Origin: Paraburkholderia sacchari
Lineage (GTDB): Bacteria > Pseudomonadota > Gammaproteobacteria > Burkholderiales > Burkholderiaceae
Assembly: GCF_000785435.2 (NCBI RefSeq)
Contig: NZ_JTDB02000004.1
Location: forward strand, 537,798-601,797
DNA: 64,000 nt
Direction: 5' to 3'
Below are positions 22,864 to 31,536 of the stretch, piece by piece. The notes beneath the pieces were generated by a model. It saw only the letters and a program-made list of their open reading frames with translations, was not told where the DNA came from and made no database searches. The position numbers were made by a program, and so were the translations under genes. Within the stretch, counting starts at the first letter, position 1; each line of letters opens with the position of its first letter.

Positions 22864-24561
22864 TCAGTTGCCCGTGGGCATCGGAATGTTGAAGCCGTTC
22901 TTGCCAAGCTGATCGCGAACATACTGGAAGCGCTCGTACTGCGTGAGCGTGATCGGACCGGCGTACCCTTCGCTTTGGGCCTTGCGCGGCGGATACTGGA
23001 CGTAGGTTTTCATGAGGTTCTTGACTGCGTCGCCGAACGCCGGCAGCGTCCAGGTGTGCTCGGTGAAGTTGTTCATGAAGATGTCGTAGCGCTCCTGCGG
23101 ATCCTGATACAGATCGAACATCTGCGGCACCGTCGCCACGTAGCTATCCGGCCCCTTCCAGCCGAGGTTGGAGTCCACCGCGAGGCCGCCCGTCTTCACG
23201 CCGCCGTCGCCGCGCAGGTTGAACACCGCCTTGAAGCGGCCAATGCGCACCGCGCCCGGCGTGAGTTCGTTCTCCGTGAAGTAGAACCACGAATTGCGGC
23301 CGGCCTTGCCCGTGCCGAACAGCACCGGCGTCATGTCGTAGCTGTCGAAGATGATGGGCTTGCCTTCACGGTCGTTCTTCGGCAACGCAACGCCGCCGAG
23401 CTTCGCGAACGTGGCCATGAAATCGAGGCCGCCGAGAATGTCGTAGTTGCGCCGGTTCGGTTTGATCTTGCCCGGCCACCAGGCAATGCACGGCACGCGT
23501 GCGCCGCCTTCGCGGTCGGTGCCCTTGGTGCCGCGGAACGGCGTGTAGCCCGCGTCCGGATAGACGTCCTGCCATGCGCCGTTATCGGTTGTGAAGATCA
23601 CGAGCGTATTCTTGTCGAGCCCTTTCTCGCGTAGCTTGTCCATGATGCGCCCGACGCGCGCGTCGAGTTCGACCATCGAATCGGCAAACTTGGTCTTCGC
23701 CTCCGACTTGCCGATGTAATCCGGATCGGGCATGTTGGGCTGGTGGACCTTCATGAAGTTGATGTTGATGAAGAAAGGCTGTCCCTTCTTCGCCGCATCA
23801 TCGATGTCTTCGAGACCCGCCTTTTCGATGTATCGGTCTACGAATGGAATGCCAACCACGCCTTTATCGGGCGTATTCACATATTCGCCATTGACCTTGA
23901 AGTCTTCATGCGGCTTCTGACCAGCCTTGCCCGAGAGCATGCCGCGCGTGACCTTGGCGAACATCGCGCGGGTCTTGTCGTCCATGTCCGGGAACCACTT
24001 TGGATCCGTGTACGTGTAGGCGTTCAAGTGATAGAGGCCGACGTATTTCATGTCGTCATAGCCCTGCGCATTGGGCAGCGCGTAGTCCGATTCGCCGAGG
24101 TGCCACTTGCCCGTGAAGTACGTGTTGTAATTCGCCTGCTTCAGGACCGACGCCAGCGTCCATTCGGCATGCGGCAAGCCTCCGCCCTGCCCCTGGAACG
24201 CCACCGTGGTCATGCCGCTGCGGTTCGGATTGCGGCCCGTCTGAATCGCTGCGCGACCCGGCGTGCAGCTCGGCTGACCGTAGAAGTCGAAGAAGGTCAT
24301 GCCTTCGTCGGCCAGGCGGTCGAGATTGGGCGTTGCCGCGCCGCGCCCTTCGCCGCCGCCATATACTCCCAAATCGCCCCAACCCACGTCGTCGGCCACG
24401 ATCAGCACGATGTTCGGACGGGGGGCGTTCTGCGACGCGTTCTTTTGCGGCGTTTCCTTCTGCGCGTTGCCGTTTATCGCCAAAGCCAGCAGACCGGCCG
24501 CCGCCAGCGCAAACGGCGCCCGCTTGGTGGCGAAGCGCCACAGCCGTGAATCAGATTTCAT
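22864..24561 (-). CDS. secreted arylsulfatase (type I, formylglycine)
   Basis: 565 residues with an N-terminal signal (APFALAAAGLLALAINGNAQ). The sulfatase core starts at PNIVLIVADDVGWGDLG (metal-binding Asp57-Asp58) and has the active-site signature C99-T-P-G-R103, where Cys must be oxidised to formylglycine; FTGKWHLGE and VIFTTDNGAW supply the remaining conserved metal and substrate residues. It hydrolyses sulfate esters outside the cytoplasm, releasing sulfate. GAGGGGA lies 5 bases before the ATG. It follows the receiver gene by 133 bases and precedes HAD and maturase genes, together forming a coherent sulfatase operon. The long sulfatase tail of about 150 residues after the core is usual for this subgroup. 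Confidence 0.95.
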   Translation of the reverse strand: MKSDSRLWRFATKRAPFALAAAGLLALAINGNAQKETPQKNASQNAPRPNIVLIVADDVGWGDLGVYGGGEGRGAATPNLDRLADEGMTFFDFYGQPSCTPGRAAIQTGRNPNRSGMTTVAFQGQGGGLPHAEWTLASVLKQANYNTYFTGKWHLGESDYALPNAQGYDDMKYVGLYHLNAYTYTDPKWFPDMDDKTRAMFAKVTRGMLSGKAGQKPHEDFKVNGEYVNTPDKGVVGIPFVDRYIEKAGLEDIDDAAKKGQPFFININFMKVHQPNMPDPDYIGKSEAKTKFADSMVELDARVGRIMDKLREKGLDKNTLVIFTTDNGAWQDVYPDAGYTPFRGTKGTDREGGARVPCIAWWPGKIKPNRRNYDILGGLDFMATFAKLGGVALPKNDREGKPIIFDSYDMTPVLFGTGKAGRNSWFYFTENELTPGAVRIGRFKAVFNLRGDGGVKTGGLAVDSNLGWKGPDSYVATVPQMFDLYQDPQERYDIFMNNFTEHTWTLPAFGDAVKNLMKTYVQYPPRKAQSEGYAGPITLTQYERFQYVRDQLGKNGFNIPMPTGN

Positions 24562-24694
24562 ACGTTTCCCCTCGGTATCGCTCGAATTAAACTTGGGCTG
24601 CTATCCGCTTCAATTCGAACGTCATGGAAGCGGAATGAATAAAATTTCGGACTCCCTCACGGCGCGGGACATGCATCGTGCATTGCACCGATTC

Positions 24695-25066
24695 TCAGTG
24701 GGATGCCCCGGTTGCTTTCAAAACCTCCCTGATCAGGGCGTCGCCGAGAAACGGCTTTGTGAGCACCGTATGCGCGCCGGCGCCTTCAATGGCGCGGCGC
24801 GTGCGCACTCCGTCGTATGCCGTCATGAAAACGGCAGGCGGACGCGGCAAATGCAAAGTGCCGTAAAACGCGGGCCCGGAAATACCGGGCAATTGCACAT
24901 CGATGACAAGGCAGCGCGCTTCGCTGGCAAATTCGAATACATTGCTGTCCTCCGCACTGTGGAAGGAGCGTGTGCGAAAGCCCGACAACCGGAGCAGGCG
25001 TTCGACAGCGCGACGCAGGCCGGAATCGTCCTCCACAATCACGATCAATTGCTGCTGCTCGTCCAT
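24695..25066 (-). CDS. stand-alone receiver-domain response regulator
   Basis: 123 residues, only a CheY-like receiver: acidic pair in VIVEDDSGLRRAVE, phospho-acceptor Asp in CLVIDVQLPGISG, Thr in VFMTAYDG and Lys in VLTKPFLGD. No output domain is present, so it either competes for phosphate or regulates by protein contact. The start at 25066 is picked because the domain begins there; an ATG at 25090 is possible and longer frames are unlikely. It is the first gene on the minus strand upstream of the sulfatase operon, and boxes d (64 bases) and e lie upstream with their CCATAGG ends toward it. Confidence 0.88.
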   Translation of the reverse strand: MDEQQQLIVIVEDDSGLRRAVERLLRLSGFRTRSFHSAEDSNVFEFASEARCLVIDVQLPGISGPAFYGTLHLPRPPAVFMTAYDGVRTRRAIEGAGAHTVLTKPFLGDALIREVLKATGASH

Positions 25067-25129
25067 GCGCTGCCCACGTAGATCCCGCATAGCCTGGTTG
25101 GCGAGTGTCAAACCGATGCATGCGCAGCG

Positions 25130-25170
25130 CCATAGGGAGTCCGGGAAAGTTATCGTCACCCAGGGGCAAT
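25130..25170 (+). promoter_or_regulatory. GGGCAA box, copy d
   Basis: CCATAGG-N5-CGGGAAA-N15-GGGCAAT with the standard 41-base span; the middle half-site is weaker than in copies c and e. It lies 64 bases upstream of the receiver gene in the 412-base divergent region 25067-25478. Confidence 0.5.
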
Positions 25171-25294
25171 GGGAAACATACGGGCATGCCCATTCACTCA
25201 CCCCTTTTAATTGCGATCCAGCCTCGTCTGAATTGTTTTATTTAACGCGAGACCCAGCCGCCTTGCCCAGAGTGACGCAAATACGCGTTTCACT

Positions 25295-25335
25295 CCATAG
25301 GGATTCGGGGCAAATGAATTTCCCCTTTGGGCAAT
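25295..25335 (+). promoter_or_regulatory. GGGCAA box, copy e
   Basis: CCATAGG-N5-GGGGCAA-N8-CCC-N4-GGGCAAT, a near-consensus copy, followed by further GGGAAG and TTCCC repeats to about 25365. It is 144 bases before the DUF2092 gene and 229 bases before the receiver gene. The remainder of the divergent region shows nothing recognisable. Confidence 0.6.
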
Positions 25336-25478
25336 ATCGGGAAGACACCTTCCCTTTCCCAAATACGGCCATTACATTACGCACTGCAAGTGCGATGCTC
25401 AATACCGCTACGTGCGTGCTGCAACGGCGCTTTCACATTTTCTTGTGAAGCTTCTCGTTCAGACGCCGGGAGAAAACG

Positions 25479-26252
25479 ATGAAGATAAGAGTTTCATGCA
25501 TGCTCATGCTGGCCGCGACGCTTGTCTCGCCACATGTTTTCGCGCAGGCATCCGCGCCGGTCGCGGCGAGTGCCGCCACCAGTCCGGTCGACCCCGCCTC
25601 GGTCGCCGCGCTGCAGAAGATGGGCGCGTACCTCCAGTCGCTCAAGCGCTTTAGCGTCACGACCCACCTCACCGGCGAGCGCGTGCTGGAAGACGGCCAG
25701 AAGCTGCAGCACACAGCCAAGGCCGAAATCGACGTCGATCGTCCGAACAAGATTCACGCCGATCTGTCGAGCGCGCGCAACGAGCGCGAGATCGTCTTCA
25801 ACGGCAAGGACGTCACGCTCTATACGCCCGAGCAGAAGTACTACTCGACGGTCGCCTTCGAGGGCACGATCAACGATCTGATCGACAAGCTCGGCGAAAA
25901 CTACGGCGTGGAGATCCCGCTCTCCGATCTGTTCGTATGGGGCACACCCAATGCGCCGACCGACCAGTTCGAATCGGCGATGTTCGCGGGCCAGGACTAT
26001 ATCGGCGACACACTGTGCGACCACTATGCGTTCCGCCAGAAGAACGTCGACTGGCAAGTCTGGATCGGCGCGGGCGCGAAGCCGTTGCCGTACAAGATCG
26101 TGATCACGCGCCGTGATGACGACGCGCGACCGCAATCCGTTTCCGTTCTCGACTGGTCGACGAATTCGAGCTTCAAGGATGCCGAATTCACGTTCCATCC
26201 GCCGGCAGGAGCGAAGAAGATCGAACTCGTTCCCGTCAAGAATAAGGGGTAA
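25479..26252 (+). CDS. DUF2092 family periplasmic protein
   Basis: 257 residues. Signal peptide (MKIRVSCMLMLAATLVSPH, cleavage at VFA-QA), then a DUF2092 domain: LQKMGAYLQSLKRFSVTTHL, IVFNGKDVTLYTPEQKYYS and the final FKDAEFTFHPPAGAKKIEL. The fold resembles LolA/LolB-like outer-membrane lipoprotein carriers that shield hydrophobic ligands, but the family has no proven function. GGGAGA stands 5 bases before the ATG. It is divergent from the receiver-sulfatase operon across boxes d and e and overlaps operon-wise with the next gene (4-base gap). Confidence 0.9.
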   Translation: MKIRVSCMLMLAATLVSPHVFAQASAPVAASAATSPVDPASVAALQKMGAYLQSLKRFSVTTHLTGERVLEDGQKLQHTAKAEIDVDRPNKIHADLSSARNEREIVFNGKDVTLYTPEQKYYSTVAFEGTINDLIDKLGENYGVEIPLSDLFVWGTPNAPTDQFESAMFAGQDYIGDTLCDHYAFRQKNVDWQVWIGAGAKPLPYKIVITRRDDDARPQSVSVLDWSTNSSFKDAEFTFHPPAGAKKIELVPVKNKG

Positions 26253-26256
26253 GCCC

Positions 26257-26745
26257 ATGAAGAACGCTATCAGGCAAATTCCCTCCCGTCTCCTCGTCAC
26301 GGCGCTCGCCGCCTGCATGACACTGGCCGTTCCGACGCTGGCCAACGCGCGGCCCGGCGGCGGCGCACATGTCGCGCGCGGCGGTGGTGGCGGCGGTCAC
26401 GGCGGCGGCCGCGCTCAGGTCAACAACAGCTCGCGCCGCGCCGACGTACGCACGAACAACGTCCGCAACACCAGCGTGAACAACGTGAACGTGAATCGCA
26501 ACGTCAACGTGAACGCGAATGGCGGCTATCACGGCGGCTGGGACAACGACTATCACCCGGTTGCCACCGCTGCCGCCGTCACGGCAACGGTCGCCGTCAC
26601 CTCGGCCGTGGTTGGCTCCATCGTTCATTCGGTGCCATCGAACTGCGTGCCAGTGAACTATGGCGGGATGATCTACCAGCAATGCGGCAGCACCTGGTAC
26701 CAGCCGCAGGGATCGCAGTACATCGTGGTCAACGCACCGTACTGA
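26257..26745 (+). CDS. small secreted Gly/Asn-rich protein with C-terminal CGxxWYxP motif
   Basis: 162 residues. A signal peptide (to PTLANA) is followed by a Gly/His-rich stretch (GGGGGGHGGGR), an Asn/Val-rich stretch with repeating NVNVN units, a hydrophobic segment (about residues 95-125, enough for a glycine-rich membrane hairpin) and a C-terminal block with NYGGMIYQQCGSTWYQPQG. The end resembles the DUF6515-type domain found in small envelope proteins (from memory). It begins 4 bases after the DUF2092 stop codon, so the two form a translational pair. Function unknown. Confidence 0.8.
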   Translation: MKNAIRQIPSRLLVTALAACMTLAVPTLANARPGGGAHVARGGGGGGHGGGRAQVNNSSRRADVRTNNVRNTSVNNVNVNRNVNVNANGGYHGGWDNDYHPVATAAAVTATVAVTSAVVGSIVHSVPSNCVPVNYGGMIYQQCGSTWYQPQGSQYIVVNAPY

Positions 26746-26866
26746 CCGCACTTTGCTGTAGACGTGCGCGCTGGACGCAGGTGAGCGCGGATGAACGCCG
26801 TTGCGCGGGCCGTGGTGGCTCGCGTAACGGCGCGTTTGCGAATATCGACGCAGACCGGAGCACGCT

Positions 26867-27367
26867 ATGAGCCATGTGACCGAAAAGCTAAAAGAAGAAT
26901 TCCTGAAGGTGCTGCCGCCGACGATCTTTTTCTTCGTCATCCTTCATATTGTCTCGCTGATCCGCTCGCTGATGGTCAAGGGGACCGGCATCGAACTACC
27001 CACCTCGGCTTCGATCCTGCTGGCCTCGCTGATTCTCGGCAAGGCCGTGCTGATCGCGGACATGCTGTCGTTCATCAATCGTTTCCCCGACAAGCCGCTG
27101 GTCTGGAACGTCTCGTGGAAGACGGTTATCTATACGCTTGTGGCGCTGGTGATCCATTATCTGGAACGGCTCTACGACTACTGGAAAGAAGCGCACAGCT
27201 TTGCCGCCGCCAATCACCTGCTGTTCACCGAAATGAACTGGCCGCGCTTCTGGGCCGTGCAGATCCTGCTGCTGACGCTGATCTTCAACTATTGCGTGAT
27301 CGCGGAACTCGCGCGGGCGCTCGGCAAAGGGCGGCTCAAGAAGATGTTCCTTGGCCCGATCCACTGA
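26867..27367 (+). CDS. four-helix inner-membrane protein of unknown function
   Basis: 166 residues with four likely transmembrane segments (TIFFFVILHIVSLIRSL, ASILLASLILGKAVLIADM, TVIYTLVALVIHYLE, AVQILLLTLIFNYCVIAEL) and a conserved-looking loop RFPDKPLVWNVSWKT. No catalytic motif is visible. GGAG lies 6 bases before the ATG. It follows the Gly/Asn-rich protein by 121 bases and is convergent with the alkylsulfatase gene. A GC hairpin (GCCCGC / GCGGGC at 27514-27530) lies in the convergent gap, without a clear T-run. Confidence 0.8.
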   Translation: MSHVTEKLKEEFLKVLPPTIFFFVILHIVSLIRSLMVKGTGIELPTSASILLASLILGKAVLIADMLSFINRFPDKPLVWNVSWKTVIYTLVALVIHYLERLYDYWKEAHSFAAANHLLFTEMNWPRFWAVQILLLTLIFNYCVIAELARALGKGRLKKMFLGPIH

Positions 27368-27575
27368 TTCCCGGGGCGCCGGCCGCCCGCATCTGCACAC
27401 ATGGACTCGATCATTCCCCCTTGTCCATATTGATAGCTATGCGCCGCTCAGCGCGGAATCTATGATGCTTTGTGAGGGTGGTTTCGCACTCCTCGAGTCT
27501 CCTCAAACCATTAGCCCGCTTTGCGCGGGCCCGGGCAAGCGCTGGCGCGATGCCAGCTTGCGAAAGTTTAATTTC

Positions 27576-29603
27576 TTACTTCACGCGGTTTTCCGGCTGC
27601 AGCGGCAACACGAGATTCATGTTGTTCTTCAGATCCAGCGCGAAGATGCCGTTGAGCTTGCCTACCGCCGCCTTGTCGCCAGTGATCTTCGCCTTGCCGG
27701 CGCTTTCCAGTTCATCGAGCGACGACTTGCCCGAAGCGAAAGCCAGCAGATCCGCCTGCGAAATTTCCAGCGTGGCGTCGGCCTTCGGCGCCTGGAAATC
27801 GGGCACGCGGTTGAACACGCCGTTATGCAGATCCAGTGCGAACTTCGCGCCGCTCGTGAGCTTCAGGTTGATCGTCGCGTTGCCGGCCTTTTCGGCCTTG
27901 ATCTGGTCGACCAGCATGCCCAGGTAGTTGATGAACAGCTCGGGCGGCAGGGCCGCGATCACTTCCGGCGAAGCGGTGCTCAGCTGGTTAGGAACATTGC
28001 CGCCCTTGCGCAACTCAACTGCCGCGCCCAGATACCAGTTGCGGTACAGGGCGTTCTCTTCCTGGTAGCCCAACTGCTCCATCGCATCGGCCATCAGGTA
28101 GTTCGCGTCCTTGTTGCTGCCGTTATAGGCAACGATGTTGTTGAGCAGGTCGACGGTGAAGCGGTAATCGCCCTTCTTGAAGCTCGCCAGTGCGGCGTCG
28201 ATCACCTTCTGCTCGCCACCCATCGCTTCGACGTAGCGCTTGCCGCGCTCCGCATCCGGGTAGCGCGCGAGTTCGGCGGCGTTGCCGTCGTACCAGCCCA
28301 GATTGCGCACGTAGGTCGACTTCAGGTTGTTGCGCGTGTTGCCGTAGTAGGGGCGGTTGTCCCACTGGTTGAAGACCGCCTTGGGCAATTGCGCGTGCTC
28401 GGCAATGTCGTCCGGACGATAGCCGTAGTTTGCATAGCGCAGCGTGGTGTCGTAGAGCGACTGATACACGTCGCGCTGGTTCTTCAGGTACTCGACCACG
28501 TTCTGGTTGCCCCACACCGGCCAGGTGTGCGGCCCGAACTGGACTTGCACGTCGCCGCCCCAGCGCGCCACAGCGTCGCCGATGTACTTGGCCCAAACCT
28601 TCGCATCGCGCGTTTGCGCGCCGCGCAGCGTGTAGATGTTGTGCTGAAGGTGGTTGACATCCTCGGCCATGGAAAGCGCTTTCCACTGCGGGATGTACAT
28701 GACCATTTCCGAAGGCGCTTCGGATGCCGGCGCGAGGTAGAACACGAAATCCACGCCGTCGATGGTGACCTTCTCGCCGTCCTTCGTGATCGATTTGTTG
28801 GGAATCGGCAGCCCCGACTTGTCGTTGGCGAGCGCCGGTCCCAGCGCGCCGGTGATGATGCCGCGCTCGCCCGGCTGCAGCACGTTGCCATACTGATAGC
28901 CGGCGCGGCGCGCCATGATGTTGCCAGCGCTCACGTTCTCGGCAACCGCTTCTTCGAGGAAGCCTTCGGGCGCGATCAGCGGAATCTTGCCGCTCTTGAA
29001 GTCTTCGGGCTTGGCAAGACCTGCATCGAAGATGCCGTTGACGCCGCCGAAGTGGTCGGCATGGCTATGCGAAATGATCACGCCGCGCAACGGCTTCTTG
29101 CCGCGATGCTGTTCGTACAGCGCGATCGACCTGGCCAGCGCCTTGGGCGAATACTCGACGTCGTAAAGCACGATGCCGGTATTCGTTTCGATGATGGTGA
29201 GGTTCGAGAGATCCTGGCCACGCACCTGGTAGATGTGGTCCGTGACCTTGAACAGGCCGCCGTAGTTGGCCAGTTGCGCATGGCGCCACAGGCTCGGGTT
29301 GACGGAGTCCGGGGCCTTCTTGTCCTGCATGAAGTTCATGCCGGTGGCGTCGAACACGCCGCCATCGATGTTGCCGTTATTGGTCAGCGGTGCGATCAAG
29401 CCCTTGCGGGAATCCTCGAAGGCGGTCTTGTTGTTGAAATCCAGTTCGTTGTAGACCGCTTTGTTCGCGTCGCGCGTGAAGCTGGTCGCGCCCTTGGATT
29501 CGGCAGTGAACGAGTAATTGTCCGCCTGTTGTGCAACGGCAGCGAGGGGAACGCTCAACACGAGGATGCCGAGACCGAACAATTCAGAGGTAATGCTGCG
29601 CAC
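27576..29603 (-). CDS. secreted alkyl sulfatase, SdsA1-like metallo-beta-lactamase fold
   Basis: 675 residues. A signal peptide (GILVLSVPLAAVAQQ) precedes a class III alkylsulfatase: the dinuclear zinc motif H179-S-H181-A-D183-H184-FGGVNG, further metal and substrate residues in SEMVMYIPQW, and FGPHTWPVWG; the alpha-helical dimerisation region follows and the C-terminal 120 residues (AGNATINLKLTSGAKFAL) form the SCP2-like lid typical of SdsA1 and YjcS. It hydrolyses primary alkyl sulfates such as dodecyl sulfate in the periplasm. GTG at 29603 is used with AAGGAG 9 bases upstream. It stands alone between the TpsB gene and the small membrane protein; unlike the arylsulfatase it needs no maturase. 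Confidence 0.94.
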   Translation of the reverse strand: MRSITSELFGLGILVLSVPLAAVAQQADNYSFTAESKGATSFTRDANKAVYNELDFNNKTAFEDSRKGLIAPLTNNGNIDGGVFDATGMNFMQDKKAPDSVNPSLWRHAQLANYGGLFKVTDHIYQVRGQDLSNLTIIETNTGIVLYDVEYSPKALARSIALYEQHRGKKPLRGVIISHSHADHFGGVNGIFDAGLAKPEDFKSGKIPLIAPEGFLEEAVAENVSAGNIMARRAGYQYGNVLQPGERGIITGALGPALANDKSGLPIPNKSITKDGEKVTIDGVDFVFYLAPASEAPSEMVMYIPQWKALSMAEDVNHLQHNIYTLRGAQTRDAKVWAKYIGDAVARWGGDVQVQFGPHTWPVWGNQNVVEYLKNQRDVYQSLYDTTLRYANYGYRPDDIAEHAQLPKAVFNQWDNRPYYGNTRNNLKSTYVRNLGWYDGNAAELARYPDAERGKRYVEAMGGEQKVIDAALASFKKGDYRFTVDLLNNIVAYNGSNKDANYLMADAMEQLGYQEENALYRNWYLGAAVELRKGGNVPNQLSTASPEVIAALPPELFINYLGMLVDQIKAEKAGNATINLKLTSGAKFALDLHNGVFNRVPDFQAPKADATLEISQADLLAFASGKSSLDELESAGKAKITGDKAAVGKLNGIFALDLKNNMNLVLPLQPENRVK

Positions 29604-29643
29604 GTCGAATGCTCCTTTTAGCGGTTTTGACGAAATAAAGCGT

Positions 29644-29687
29644 CAAACAAAAATTGCACCGGCCGACATTCGCATATCGCCCGGTGC
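29644..29687 (-). terminator. terminator after tpsB-like gene
   Basis: On the minus strand GCACCGG and CCGGTGC (7 base pairs, long loop) are followed by AATTTTTGTTTG. It lies between the TpsB stop and the alkylsulfatase start and probably ends the tpsA-tpsB transcript. Confidence 0.55.
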
Positions 29688-29733
29688 GGAAATATAAAAA
29701 ATTGGCTCGCAGCTCGACCACTGAGCGCCGCCT

Positions 29734-31440
29734 TTAATACGCCTTGCGCAATTGCAGCCAGCAGTGCGCGGAGGTATTGGCCCGCGAGCTGAGGATTTCC
29801 GGCGCGCGCCCGAACGGGAACGCCACGCTGGCGCTCACCAGCAGCTTGTACGGCCCGTTCCATTGCACGCCGAAGCCCGCGCTGCTCAACTGGCCCGTGT
29901 TGGGCCCGGGCACGAAGGTGTTCTTGTATTGCTGAACCCAGCCCGTATCCACGAACGCCGAAAACTGCCAGAGGCCCGGAATATTCTGGAACGTCGCATC
30001 GTGGCGGTATTCGATCGTCGCCAGATAGCCCCGCGAGCCCGACAGCACGCCCACGTCGTAGCCGCGCACGCTGCTGGGACCGCCCAGATAAAACTGCTCG
30101 GACGTATCGAGGTTCTTGCTCGAAGTCTGGCCCGAGAAGCCGAAGTACAGCGCGTCGTTGCGCGAGAGCTGCTGCAGTCGCGACATCGACAGTGACAGCT
30201 TCACGTAGTGGCCCGCCGTGTCCGAACCCAGCTGGTCGATGATGTCGGTTTGCCAGTTGTTCGCCGAAAGCACGCCATACGTCATCGAGAGGCGCGCGTT
30301 CGACACGCCGTACGCATCGAGCTCGTCGCCCGCGAGTGTGGGGGTCACGCTATGGGTGTGGCGATCGTTTTGCAGTCCGATGATGTCGATGTTGTCGTTA
30401 AGCCTGCGGAAGTCGTACTCGAGCTGCCCGTAGAGATTGCCGCGCGTATTGCGGATGAACGGATGCGAAAGCACCGCACCCGCAGTGAAGGCGGAGCCGT
30501 GCGAGTCGAGGGCTTCGAGGTCGTTGCCGAGGCGATAGTTGAGCGCCGAGACCGTGGCCCCGAGCGTCGTGCCCTGACCGTTGAGCAGGTAGCGGTAGTC
30601 CATGCGCCCATAGGTCATGCCCTCGCCCGTCGTCAACGCGCTGAAGTCCAGCAGGTCGCCCTGGTTGAACACGCCGTTGATGTTCAGGTTGCCGCTGCCG
30701 CGCTCGCGTCCGCTGTACGGGTCGCCGAAGTTGTCCACGCCCGCGTCGCCAGTCACACGCTGCTGCGGCGTCACGTTCACGAGCAGGTCCGAGGTGCCCA
30801 CCTGCTGGCCGGGCCGCATCGTCGAGGCCACTTCCGCGCCGGGAATGTCCTGCATCAGCAGCAGCGTGCGTTCGAGCTGGAATTCGCTGACCGGCTGCCC
30901 CGGCTGCAACGCCGCGAGCGTGCTGTTGATGGGGCGCGGCGCCACGTTGCTCTGGTTATCCACCGTGATGGCGCCGTAGCGCGCCTCGGCCACGTCGATG
31001 CGCACCACGCCGTTGTCGACCTTCTGCGCGGGCACGTAGGCGGTCGCAAGCGGGAAGCCGTGCTGGTGATACACGTCGCTGATGCGGTCGGCCAGCGCGT
31101 TGAGATCCGCCACCGTGAGGTTCTTGCCCTCGCTCGGCGCAACCACCGCGCGCAGCGTCTCGGTGGGGATTTCGGTGTTGCCGGTGATCTCGATCTTCTG
31201 GACCGGGAACGTCTTCGTGTTGTCCGCCTGCGCCTCCTTCGGCTGCTCGATAGTGAGACCGAGGTTCGAGGGAGGCGGCTGCATCGAGGGCGGCTGCACT
31301 TGCTGGAGCAGTTGGCCGCTGCCGCTGTTCGGCGGCGCGCTGCCGCGCACCTGTGCGTGCGCGGCCAGCGCCGTCGTGGCGAGCGTGATGGCGAGGCAGG
31401 TTCGTGTTGTTCTCAAGCGGTTCGAGCGAGTCTCGATCAT
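29734..31440 (-). CDS. TpsB two-partner secretion outer-membrane transporter (ShlB/FhaC/HecB family)
   Basis: 568 residues. Signal peptide to AAHA, a proline-rich linker (PPSMQPPPS), POTRA domains from about 75 (FPVQKIEITGNTEIP; DVYHQHGFPLATAYVPAQKV) to 215, then the 16-stranded FhaC-type barrel with the loop-6 motif SSVRGYDVGVLSGSRG. It exports the TpsA protein coded immediately upstream (96-base gap, same strand) by recognising its TPS domain in the periplasm. The C-terminus LQLRKAY is unusual in not ending in Phe, but the length is normal. Confidence 0.95.
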   Translation of the reverse strand: MIETRSNRLRTTRTCLAITLATTALAAHAQVRGSAPPNSGSGQLLQQVQPPSMQPPPSNLGLTIEQPKEAQADNTKTFPVQKIEITGNTEIPTETLRAVVAPSEGKNLTVADLNALADRISDVYHQHGFPLATAYVPAQKVDNGVVRIDVAEARYGAITVDNQSNVAPRPINSTLAALQPGQPVSEFQLERTLLLMQDIPGAEVASTMRPGQQVGTSDLLVNVTPQQRVTGDAGVDNFGDPYSGRERGSGNLNINGVFNQGDLLDFSALTTGEGMTYGRMDYRYLLNGQGTTLGATVSALNYRLGNDLEALDSHGSAFTAGAVLSHPFIRNTRGNLYGQLEYDFRRLNDNIDIIGLQNDRHTHSVTPTLAGDELDAYGVSNARLSMTYGVLSANNWQTDIIDQLGSDTAGHYVKLSLSMSRLQQLSRNDALYFGFSGQTSSKNLDTSEQFYLGGPSSVRGYDVGVLSGSRGYLATIEYRHDATFQNIPGLWQFSAFVDTGWVQQYKNTFVPGPNTGQLSSAGFGVQWNGPYKLLVSASVAFPFGRAPEILSSRANTSAHCWLQLRKAY

Positions 31441-31536
31441 GGTATCTAATGCCTTGGGTCGCTTTGTATCGCTTTATGTTGCTTCGAGTCGCGCTGCCGC
31501 GCGCGCGTCGTTCTTCTCCTCCACCCGGAGGGCCTC

